Shown: piece after piece, positions 1 through 5,445 of the stretch
Position numbering within the stretch: position 1 is the first letter of the stretch
Layout: the number at the start of each line of letters is the position of its first letter
Origin: Prevotellaceae bacterium
GTDB lineage: Bacteria; Bacteroidota; Bacteroidia; Bacteroidales; Bacteroidaceae
Length of the DNA stretch: 5,445 nucleotides
Direction of reading: 5' to 3'
NCBI GenBank assembly: GCA_022508685.1
Contig: JAFLUS010000009.1
Coordinates: 1 to 5,445, forward strand
Translations under genes and position numbers: made by a program
The notes under the pieces: model-generated
Seen by the model: the letters and a program-made list of their open reading frames with translations, nothing else
Told to the model about the DNA's origin: nothing
The model's database searches: none

Positions 1-59
1 GTGCGGATGAGCCTTTATTTATGCCCGACACTTTCGGGAGAAAGCGAAAGGCGAGATGA
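1..59 (+). CDS. Possible 3' end of a convergent plus-strand gene (partial, uncertain)
   Basis: One plus-strand frame, beginning at base 3, is open from the window edge to a TGA at 57-59 and would encode ...ADEPLFMPDTFGRKRKAR. The short, basic, low-complexity-free tail looks like a plausible protein C-terminus, and its stop would sit directly against the phosphorylase stop (TAA at 60-62, minus strand) with no bases between. Another plus frame is also open across this stretch, to a TAG at 61-63, so openness alone proves little over 57 bases. I do not recognise the peptide and assign no function. The alternative is that these bases are simply the 3' untranslated region of the phosphorylase transcript. 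Confidence 0.27.
   Translation, partial: ADEPLFMPDTFGRKRKAR
11..52 (-). terminator. Weak hairpin downstream of glgP, possible transcript end
   Basis: Just past the phosphorylase stop there are nested inverted repeats: an outer GCCTTT/AAAGGC pair (11-16 with 47-52) and an inner CCCGA/TCGGG pair (24-28 with 34-38). A competing CTTTC/GAAAG pair with a four-base loop lies at 31-44. No run of Ts follows on the minus strand, so this is not a classical intrinsic terminator. It may be only a 3'-end structure, or coincidence inside the end of a convergent gene. Confidence 0.25.
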
Positions 60-2630
60 TTAGTTAAACCACTTGACGTAGCAGAAGTCTTGGCGGTGAG
101 GCAGGTCTGCATTCTTGGGATACATGCGGTATGCCACCTTGAATGAGCCGGCGTTGGGCATGCTGACTGTGCCTTCGAAGGTGAAGAGGTTGCCTTCGCG
201 ACCTACGACTTCGAGCGGATAGATGCCCGTTACGTGAGTCTGGCCGTCTTCGTCGTCGTGGAGGACAACGAGTTCGAAACCGACGACGTTGTCAAGACCT
301 TGTTCGTCGATGACGTACTGCACCTTGTATTTCTTTCCGCTTTCGAGTGTCGTGCTGTCAACGCCTTCTTCCTTCTGGCAACTTACGACGGTGATGTTGT
401 CCCAACGTTCTGCTACCAGTTCCTTCCATTGTGCAAGTTCCTTTGCCTTCTTGTAGTTGTCGGCAAAGAGGTTCTTTGCACGTTCGGCAAGGGGTGTGTA
501 GAACTTGGTGTAGTAGTCGTCGAGTTGACGCTTCATCGTGTAGTGCGGAGCAACTTGTGCGATAGAATTCTTCACCGTGCGTATCCATCCTTCGCTGTAG
601 CCCTTTGCGTTGCGTGCATAGTAGAGCGGGAGGATTTCGTTCTCGAGGAGCGAATAGATGGTTGCTGCATCGAGTTGGTCTTGCTGCTCTTGGTTCTGGT
701 ATGTGCGCTTCTCGGTCAAAGCCCATCCTGCACCTTCGCGATAGCCTTCGAGCCACCATCCATCAAGCACGGAGAGGTTGACAACACCATTCATCAGTGC
801 CTTTTCGCCCGATGTTCCGCTGGCTTCGAGCGGACGGGTCGGGGTGTTCATCCAAATGTCCACACCGGTCACGAGGCGACGTGCCAACTTCATGTCGTAG
901 TTCTCGAGGAAGATGATTTTGCCGAGGAATTCGGGACGACGGCTGATTTCATAGATTTTCTTAATCAGTCCCTGACCTGCTCCGTCGTGCGGGTGTGCCT
1001 TTCCGGCGAAGAGGAACTGAACGGGATAGTTGGGGTTGTTCACAATCTTCGACAGACGGTCGAGGTCGGAGAACAAGAGGTGAGCACGCTTGTAAGTGGC
1101 GAAGCGGCGTGCGAAACCGATGATGAGCGCGTTCGGGTTGATTTTCTCAAGAATGCTGACGATGCGTGAGGGGTCGCCTTGGTTCTTGAGCCAGTCTTCA
1201 CGGAAGGCGTGCTTGATGTAGTCAACGAGTTTGTTCTTCAGTGTCTGACGGGTTTTCCAGATTTCAGCATCGGGCACATTGTAGATGCTTTCCCACAGGC
1301 TGGCGTTCGACTGGTCGTTGTAGTACGTCTTGTCGAAGTGCTTGCCGTAGAGGGTCTTCCATTCGCTGGCACACCACGTGGGGAAGTGAACACCATTGGT
1401 CACATAGCCGACGTTGTCGAGTTCTTCGGGGAAGTAGCCTTTCCAAATGTCGTTGAACATGTTCTTCGACACTTTGCCGTGGAGCCAACTTACACCATTC
1501 ACCCACGAGCAAGTGTTGCAAGCGAAGGTAGACATACAGAAGCGTTCGCCTTTGTCTTCGGGATTGACGCGCCCCATGCCGATGAATTCGTCCCAACTGA
1601 TGCCGAGTTGTTCGGGGTATCTGCCCATGTACTTGCCAAAGAGGCCTTCGTCGAAGTAGTCGTGGCCGGCAGGCACGGGCGTATGCACGGTGTAGAGTGA
1701 AGATGTACGTACCACTTCCAGTGCTTCGTTGAACGACATGCCGCTCTGTACGAAGTCAACAAGGCGTTGAACGTTGCACAATGCTGCGTGTCCTTCGTTG
1801 CAGTGGTAGATGTCCTTTTCGATGCCCAGTTGCTTCAGGGTGAGAATACCACCGATACCCAACAGGATTTCCTGCTTCAGGCGGTTTTCCCAGTCACCAC
1901 CATAGAGGGAGTGTGTGATGCTGCGGTCGTATTCGCTGTTCATCTCGTTGTCGGTATCAAGCAGATAGAGTTTGATGCGACCGACGTTCACGCGCCATAC
2001 GTAGGCGTGTACGGTGTAGTTGTTGTAAGGAACGTCCACAACGACGGGTTGTCCGTCCTTGTCGAGTTCGCGTTCGATGGGGAGTTCACCGAAGTTCTGT
2101 GCTTCGTATTTAGCCACTTGCTGACCATCCATCGAGAGGGTCTGAGTGAAATAGCCGTAACGATAGAGGAAACCTACGGCACACATGTCGACGTTGGAGT
2201 CGCTGGCTTCTTTCAGGTAGTCACCTGCCAAGATGCCAAGACCGCCGGAATAAATCTTCAACACATGGCTCAAACCATACTCCATGCAGAGGTATGCCAC
2301 GGAAGGACGCTTGCTGTCGGGTTTCACATCCATGTATGCGCGGAATTCAGAGTACAGTTTGTTTACTCGCTTAACGATTGCCGTATCTTTTGCCAGTTCT
2401 TCCAACTTCTCGTAGTTCATGCGTTGGAGGAAGAGGACGGGGTTTTGCTGCACCTTCTTCCAAAGCGCTTCGTCGAGGTCACGGAAAAGATGACCGGCAT
2501 CGTTGTTCCACGACCACCACAGGTTGTGTGCAATTTCATCCAGCGGCTGCAAGGCTGCCGGGATATTGGTCTTCACGCTAATCTCTTTCCAGTTCGGAGT
2601 GTTTGCATTACTTGCTTTAATTTTTACCAT
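60..2630 (-). CDS. glgP: Alpha-glucan (glycogen) phosphorylase, GT35, DUF3417 type
   Basis: Cytoplasmic PLP-dependent enzyme that removes terminal alpha-1,4-linked glucose from glycogen or maltodextrin with phosphate, giving glucose-1-phosphate. The 856-residue length fits the bacterial phosphorylase subfamily that carries an N-terminal DUF3417 region, seen here at about residues 20-110 ([20 protein letters not shown] at 23-42). Further landmarks are [14 protein letters not shown] (127-140), HCNEGHAAL (276-284), HTPVPAGHD (316-324), TNGVHFPTW (411-419), [13 protein letters not shown] (505-517), [13 protein letters not shown] (541-553) and [14 protein letters not shown] (602-615). In the last, Lys610 is the expected PLP Schiff-base lysine. 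A beta-rich C-terminal segment (about 745-856) follows the catalytic core. The start ATG is followed directly by the conserved-looking [13 protein letters not shown] opening; no longer in-frame start is needed. It lies 44 bases downstream of the glycogen synthase with no promoter between, so the two are probably co-transcribed. Nothing looks truncated or frameshifted. The family is certain; preference for glycogen over maltodextrin is inferred from the neighbour. Confidence 0.95.
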   Translation of the reverse strand: MVKIKASNANTPNWKEISVKTNIPAALQPLDEIAHNLWWSWNNDAGHLFRDLDEALWKKVQQNPVLFLQRMNYEKLEELAKDTAIVKRVNKLYSEFRAYMDVKPDSKRPSVAYLCMEYGLSHVLKIYSGGLGILAGDYLKEASDSNVDMCAVGFLYRYGYFTQTLSMDGQQVAKYEAQNFGELPIERELDKDGQPVVVDVPYNNYTVHAYVWRVNVGRIKLYLLDTDNEMNSEYDRSITHSLYGGDWENRLKQEILLGIGGILTLKQLGIEKDIYHCNEGHAALCNVQRLVDFVQSGMSFNEALEVVRTSSLYTVHTPVPAGHDYFDEGLFGKYMGRYPEQLGISWDEFIGMGRVNPEDKGERFCMSTFACNTCSWVNGVSWLHGKVSKNMFNDIWKGYFPEELDNVGYVTNGVHFPTWCASEWKTLYGKHFDKTYYNDQSNASLWESIYNVPDAEIWKTRQTLKNKLVDYIKHAFREDWLKNQGDPSRIVSILEKINPNALIIGFARRFATYKRAHLLFSDLDRLSKIVNNPNYPVQFLFAGKAHPHDGAGQGLIKKIYEISRRPEFLGKIIFLENYDMKLARRLVTGVDIWMNTPTRPLEASGTSGEKALMNGVVNLSVLDGWWLEGYREGAGWALTEKRTYQNQEQQDQLDAATIYSLLENEILPLYYARNAKGYSEGWIRTVKNSIAQVAPHYTMKRQLDDYYTKFYTPLAERAKNLFADNYKKAKELAQWKELVAERWDNITVVSCQKEEGVDSTTLESGKKYKVQYVIDEQGLDNVVGFELVVLHDDEDGQTHVTGIYPLEVVGREGNLFTFEGTVSMPNAGSFKVAYRMYPKNADLPHRQDFCYVKWFN

Positions 2631-2674
2631 ATCGTCTGAATGTTAAGATATTGTGTGTTAATTGTCTTTGTCAT
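2624..2674 (-). other. 16-codon mini-ORF bridging the synthase and phosphorylase genes
   Basis: On the minus strand an ATG at 2674-2672 overlaps the synthase stop (TAATG arrangement) and reads [16 protein letters not shown] before a TAA at 2626-2624, which lies just inside the start of glgP (ATGGTAA). It therefore links the stop of one gene to the start of the next with no untranslated gap. The peptide itself has no recognisable motif. It could act in translational coupling, letting ribosomes that finish the synthase reinitiate and deliver to the glgP start. It could equally be chance in a 44-base AT-rich spacer. No Shine-Dalgarno-like sequence is evident, which is normal for this phylum. Confidence 0.2.
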
Positions 2675-4336
2675 TTATTTTCGAGCCATGGCCTTGCGCA
2701 ATGCAAAGTCGTAGGCTTGGTCATAGTATTTGATGAAATGTTTCCACAGAGCCTGTTCTGCCACGTGGGCTGCATTCTTGCGTGTCTGCGCCACTTCGGT
2801 GGCGTCCATCTGCGTGAACGACAATACGGCATCGCAGATGTCGTCGGCTGCGCGGTCGAAATTGTTGTCTGTGCGGTGAACCACACGGACGCCGTCGCGG
2901 ATGTGGTCTTCTTCCCTGTTCAGCGTATTGGTCCACAGACCGAACCCTGCCAAGTCGGTCGTCACGCATGGCACATGGAACGCCACGCTCTCCAACGGCG
3001 TATAGCCCCACGGCTCATAGTACGACGGATAGACGCAAAGGTCCATGCCGATGAGCAGGTCGTAGTAGTGCATATTGAAGATGCCGTCCTTGCCGTCGAG
3101 GTAGCACGGCACAAATATCAGTTTCACAGGGTCGAACGGATGGTTGTGCATGCCCAACCAATTCATTTGTCCCAGCACCATGTCAGTATCAGGGTGATGA
3201 AGGTTGTGCGTGATGCGCGGGTCGCCACAGGGCAGGCTCTCGCCGTTTTTCGCCGTCAACTTGCGCTGCAAGTCCGTGCGCGGTTCCTTCACCCACGCCG
3301 GCACCAACACAAATGCCAGCACGGTCTTGTTGAGACGGGCATCGTGGCGTAAACGGTTCATGGCATCGACAAACATGTCGATGCCTTTGTTCTTATATTC
3401 ATAGCGACCGCCAATGCTGACAATCACCGTATCGTCTTTCAAGTTTGTCCCCATCAGCGCATTCGCCACCGTGAGCAACTTCTTGCGAGCCTTCTTTCGG
3501 GCTGTATCAAATTCCTTGCCTTGTGTCGGAACGAAGTCGTTTTCAAATCCGTTCATCAGCACCACGTCGGCAGGTTTTTCCAAGAGTTGGGCACATTCGC
3601 GGTCGGTAATGTCGCTCACCGTGGTGAAACAATCCACATAGTGAGCCGTCTGCTTCTCGATGGAATGTTTCGACTGCATATTCAGTTCGGCAGCCATCTG
3701 GTCGCCATTGTATCCGTTCAGATAGTCGTACAACGGCTTCTGGTTGCCGGCAATGGAACGTCCGATGCTGGTGGCATGGGTCGTAAAGATGGTCGCAATG
3801 CGCGGACAGGCTTTCTGCAAATACAATGCGCCCAAGCAAGTCATCCATTCGTGAGCCTGATAGATGACCTTGTCGCGAGCCGTGAGTCCGAAAAAGTGGT
3901 AGTAACTTTCTACGACCTTGCCTGCCGCATACGAAAACATGCTGGCTTCGTCGTAGTCGCCATACGCATGGAGCGAATCCACTTGATAGTTGTCCCACGC
4001 CCATGCATAAATCTCGTCTTTCTGTTCAAAGAACGGATGAAAATCTACCAATACGGCAATCGGTTCGCCGGGTATCATCCATCGTCCGACGCGAATGGTC
4101 AGTCCTTCCGTCTGCGCTTGCTTACGCCACGCCGACAACAGCGATTTACTTTCTTTGAATAAGGGGTTCTTGGAGTCTGTCCAGAAGTCCGGTCCAATGA
4201 AAATTACCTTGTCAGGCATTCTGTCCTGCAATGTTTTGGCACGGGTTGACAGCACGGTATAAATTCCTCCGACTTTGTTGCAGACTTCCCACGAAGCCTC
4301 AAAAATGTAGTCAGGAGCAAATAGTTTCTTCGGCAT
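2675..4336 (-). CDS. Glycogen synthase, GT3 family (eukaryote-like, short bacterial form)
   Basis: Cytoplasmic retaining glycosyltransferase that adds glucose from a nucleotide sugar to the non-reducing ends of alpha-1,4-glucan. The 553 residues open with FEASWEVCNKVGGIYTVLS (12-30), carrying the KVGG donor-binding loop of the N-terminal Rossmann domain. AHEWMTCLGALYL (161-173), TTHATSIGRSIAG (185-197), IGGRYEYKNKGID (308-320) and YPSYYEPWGYTPLE (436-449) follow. Glu441 and Glu449 form the E-X7-E catalytic motif. These match GT3 (animal/fungal type) rather than the GT5 GlgA family of most bacteria. The protein is shorter than the roughly 700-residue eukaryotic enzymes: it lacks their long C-terminal phosphoregulated tail. 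The arginine-rich helix that binds glucose-6-phosphate is represented by a mostly non-arginine stretch near 510-530. Donor preference (UDP- or ADP-glucose) cannot be read from sequence; from memory, UDP-glucose-dependent glycogen synthesis has been reported in a Prevotella. The next in-frame Met is at residue 40, after the KVGG loop, so this start is secure. It is the first gene of a unit with glgP, behind its own promoter. Confidence 0.94.
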   Translation of the reverse strand: MPKKLFAPDYIFEASWEVCNKVGGIYTVLSTRAKTLQDRMPDKVIFIGPDFWTDSKNPLFKESKSLLSAWRKQAQTEGLTIRVGRWMIPGEPIAVLVDFHPFFEQKDEIYAWAWDNYQVDSLHAYGDYDEASMFSYAAGKVVESYYHFFGLTARDKVIYQAHEWMTCLGALYLQKACPRIATIFTTHATSIGRSIAGNQKPLYDYLNGYNGDQMAAELNMQSKHSIEKQTAHYVDCFTTVSDITDRECAQLLEKPADVVLMNGFENDFVPTQGKEFDTARKKARKKLLTVANALMGTNLKDDTVIVSIGGRYEYKNKGIDMFVDAMNRLRHDARLNKTVLAFVLVPAWVKEPRTDLQRKLTAKNGESLPCGDPRITHNLHHPDTDMVLGQMNWLGMHNHPFDPVKLIFVPCYLDGKDGIFNMHYYDLLIGMDLCVYPSYYEPWGYTPLESVAFHVPCVTTDLAGFGLWTNTLNREEDHIRDGVRVVHRTDNNFDRAADDICDAVLSFTQMDATEVAQTRKNAAHVAEQALWKHFIKYYDQAYDFALRKAMARK

Positions 4337-4361
4337 TACCTTTATAAATCTATGAATACAA

Positions 4362-4380
4362 ACATTTTACCTTAAAACGT
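4362..4380 (-). promoter_or_regulatory. Operator-like interrupted palindrome at the expected transcription start
   Basis: The minus strand reads ACGTTTTA-AGG-TAAAATGT, two 8-base arms matching at 7 of 8 positions around a 3-base centre. It lies a few bases downstream of the promoter's TAnnTTTG element, so it would span the start of transcription, a position where a repressor could block initiation. The arms are AT-rich, so chance is a real alternative. No regulator gene is present in the window to pair with it. Confidence 0.3.
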
Positions 4381-4383
4381 GCG

Positions 4384-4414
4384 CAAAGTTACGAAGAATT
4401 TTTCACGTAGCAAA
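4384..4414 (-). promoter_or_regulatory. Bacteroidetes-type promoter for the glycogen synthase-glgP unit
   Basis: On the minus strand TTTG (4414-4411) is followed after exactly 19 bases by TAACTTTG (4391-4384). This matches the known Bacteroidetes housekeeping promoter consensus, TTTG at about -33 and TAnnTTTG at about -7, at every defined position and at the preferred spacing. Transcription would start around 4380-4376, giving a leader of roughly 40 bases before the synthase ATG at 4336. The AAAGG just before the ATG is only two bases away, too close for a standard ribosome binding site, consistent with the weak use of Shine-Dalgarno sites in this phylum. Confidence 0.8.
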
Positions 4415-4460
4415 ATAAATGGATAAAAAGTGGATATTCTCTGCAGCGCACGAACCCGTT

Positions 4461-4471
4461 GTCTGCGGAAC
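4461..4471. repeat. Additional copy of the terminator arm sequence
   Basis: TCTGCGGAAC at 4462-4471 repeats the TCTGCGGA core of the right terminator arm (4505-4512) and is complementary to the left arm (4483-4490). It can form an alternative hairpin with 4478-4490 (10 paired bases with a 3-base bulge) in which the A6/U6 tract becomes the loop. A further imperfect copy, CTCTGCAG, lies at 4439-4446. Together these make a small repeat cluster of about 80 bases between the porin terminator and the glycogen promoter. Confidence 0.55.
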
Positions 4472-4516
4472 AAAAAAGTTCCTCCGCAGAGGAAAATCTT
4501 GTGCTCTGCGGAGGAA
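4472..4516 (-). terminator. Intrinsic terminator of the FadL/OmpP1-type gene
   Basis: A perfect 13-bp inverted repeat, TTCCTCCGCAGAG (4479-4491) with CTCTGCGGAGGAA (4504-4516), encloses a 12-base loop. Read on the minus strand, the stem is followed by one C and then six Ts (4477-4472), the classical rho-independent arrangement. It begins 32 bases after the porin stop codon. On the plus strand the stem is followed by TAAAAAG, not Ts, so the signal works in the minus direction only. It separates the porin unit from the glycogen unit. Confidence 0.88.
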
Positions 4517-4548
4517 TAAAAAGTATGTCGAAAAGGTATTCGTCCGAA

Positions 4549-5445
4549 TTACCAACGGAAACCAAGTGTGGCAAGCAACTGGCTGCGGTCGTTGTTCACA
4601 GATGTCGGTTTCAATGTATAGATGGCACCATTTTCATCTGTATATTGGTCGTGGAATGCGTAGAAATCGCCCTTCTGCGTCTGGTACTGATAAGCAAGGT
4701 CGAAGTAACCGCCGTTGAAACGGAAGCCCACACCCACCGTGAAACGATTGATGCCTTTCCAATTGGTGTAGTCGGTTTCGGTGAACGGGCTGTCGAATGC
4801 AATCACCCGATAGGCGTCGTTCTTGAACGGAGACGACACGTAGTTGTAACCGGCACGTATGGCCACACTGGGGTCGGGTTTCCATTCAGCACCAATTTTG
4901 AACGTATGCACACCTTTCAGCGCATCCTTCGTATAGTCGTTGATGGCGCGGAAATAATCGCGGTTTGCCCAGTCGCGTGCCTCGTACTTCGCTGTGCTGT
5001 AGTCGCTATATTCATATTCAGCACCAATGGCAAAGGTGCGTCCGACCGTATGTCCCAAACTGAGGGCAAATTTCCACGGCGTACGATAATCGTATTCGAA
5101 GGGGTCTGTCGACTCGGGGTCGGCAGTACGTTCACCCTCGAAAAATGCATCCACACCATTTACATCCTCCATCCGATACCATGTCGGCGTATGGATGGCA
5201 ACGCCAAATCGGAACGGAGAATTTTCGACGGGACGACAGATGAAACCGAATTTGAGGTCGTAGCCTTCGCCATTCGTGTCATACCAGTTGTTGAACGTGT
5301 ATTCTAAGCCATCAACTCCACGTTCCCAATAAGACGATTCGCGATGATAGTTCACATCGTAGACGCCCATCGTAACACCATAATAAAAGCGATTGCTGAC
5401 ATTGAACGAGAAGTTTACATCGGCTTGCGAGGTGCTGCCATACGT
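4549..5445 (-). CDS. FadL/OmpP1/TodX-family outer-membrane transport protein, 5' end outside window
   Basis: C-terminal 298 residues of a beta-barrel of the OmpP1/FadL/TodX family, whose members pass hydrophobic compounds such as long-chain fatty acids across the outer membrane; Bacteroidota copies are often labelled hemin receptor on thin evidence. The frame stays open to the window edge (first visible residues TYGSTSQADVNFSF), so the internal Met at 5368-5370 is not the start. Family-type landmarks, numbered from the first visible residue, are GYDLKFGFICRP (61-72), FGVAIHTPTWYRM (80-92), RTPWKFALSLGH (121-132), GAEYEYSDYS (141-150) and TFKIGAEWKPDPSVAIRAGY (181-200) followed by SSPF (204-207). 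Alternating polar and aromatic residues mark the strands. The protein ends LATLGFRW: a terminal aromatic in a final strand is the usual barrel-assembly signal. The missing N-terminal part should hold the signal peptide and plug (hatch) region, probably about 200 residues by comparison with the family. The substrate is unknown. A strong terminator follows the stop, so it ends its own transcript. Confidence 0.87.
   Translation of the reverse strand, partial: TYGSTSQADVNFSFNVSNRFYYGVTMGVYDVNYHRESSYWERGVDGLEYTFNNWYDTNGEGYDLKFGFICRPVENSPFRFGVAIHTPTWYRMEDVNGVDAFFEGERTADPESTDPFEYDYRTPWKFALSLGHTVGRTFAIGAEYEYSDYSTAKYEARDWANRDYFRAINDYTKDALKGVHTFKIGAEWKPDPSVAIRAGYNYVSSPFKNDAYRVIAFDSPFTETDYTNWKGINRFTVGVGFRFNGGYFDLAYQYQTQKGDFYAFHDQYTDENGAIYTLKPTSVNNDRSQLLATLGFRW

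Noticed and set aside
234..1169. 311-codon open frame on the plus strand, antisense to glgP
   Set aside because: It lies wholly inside a confidently identified gene, its translation is compositionally odd (rich in V, F, C, E) with no recognisable motif, and strong codon bias in the true gene explains the lack of antisense stops.
1767..2639. 290-codon plus-strand open frame opposite the 5' half of glgP
   Set aside because: Same situation: a shadow of glgP with valine- and phenylalanine-rich low-information translation, no promoter match and no family resemblance.
2651..3352. 233-codon plus-strand open frame opposite the glycogen synthase
   Set aside because: Histidine/valine/arginine-rich translation typical of an antisense reading; it overlaps the conserved E-X7-E region of the real gene.
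4360..4367. Second possible -7 element (AATGTTTG) nearer the synthase start
   Set aside because: It lacks the leading T of TAnnTTTG, and the nearest upstream TTTG is only about 16 bases away, outside the usual 19-21 spacing.
4472..4516. Hairpin considered as a CRISPR-like or mobile-element terminal repeat
   Set aside because: There are too few copies, irregular spacing, no transposase or cas gene and no target-site duplication; a stem followed by six Ts just after a stop codon is best explained as a terminator.
4389..4574. 61-codon minus-strand frame spanning the porin 3' end, terminator and promoter
   Set aside because: It would be translated through a strong terminator hairpin and overlaps the -33/-7 promoter; the peptide shows no motif.
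4459..5307. 282-codon plus-strand open frame that starts in the intergenic repeat and runs opposite the porin gene
   Set aside because: Its start lies within the terminator structure and the rest is antisense to a recognisable FadL-type barrel; no promoter or protein motif supports it.

Overview
The window reads as a chromosomal segment from a member of the Bacteroidota, most likely a Prevotella-like member of the order Bacteroidales. Three signs support this. The glycogen synthase is of the compact eukaryote-like GT3 type common in that group. The FadL/OmpP1 porin fragment has the form typical of the phylum. The promoter ahead of the glycogen genes matches the Bacteroidetes consensus TTTG-N19-TAnnTTTG exactly. 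All three large genes lie on the minus strand, so transcription runs from high to low coordinates.

Layout in the direction of transcription: (1) 5445-4549 is the C-terminal 298 residues of an outer-membrane FadL/OmpP1-type beta-barrel whose 5' part lies outside the window. (2) 4548-4337 is a 212-base intergenic region. It holds a strong minus-strand intrinsic terminator (13-bp perfect stem and six Us) embedded in a small repeat cluster, then a Bacteroidetes-type promoter, then an operator-like interrupted palindrome near the expected transcription start. (3) 4336-2675 encodes a GT3 glycogen synthase of 553 aa. (4) A 44-base gap has no promoter or terminator but contains a 16-codon mini-ORF that overlaps the synthase stop and the phosphorylase start. 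(5) 2630-60 encodes an alpha-glucan (glycogen) phosphorylase of 856 aa with an N-terminal DUF3417 domain. (6) Bases 1-59 hold a small hairpin and possibly the last codons of a convergent plus-strand gene whose stop would abut the phosphorylase stop.

Functionally the core is a two-gene glycogen unit. The synthase elongates alpha-1,4-glucan from a nucleotide-glucose donor, and the phosphorylase releases glucose-1-phosphate from the same polymer. Placing both on one transcript suggests that flux direction is set by metabolites or protein-level control rather than by opposite transcription of the two genes. The porin gene upstream has its own terminator and appears to be a separate transcription unit.

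I do not see a defence system, mobile element, CRISPR array, RNA gene or evidently undescribed system. The window is mostly ordinary metabolism. The points worth a second look are the intergenic repeat/terminator structure, the operator-like palindrome, the mini-ORF, and the apparent absence of the eukaryotic allosteric arginine cluster in the synthase. The long plus-strand open frames are antisense shadows of the real genes.
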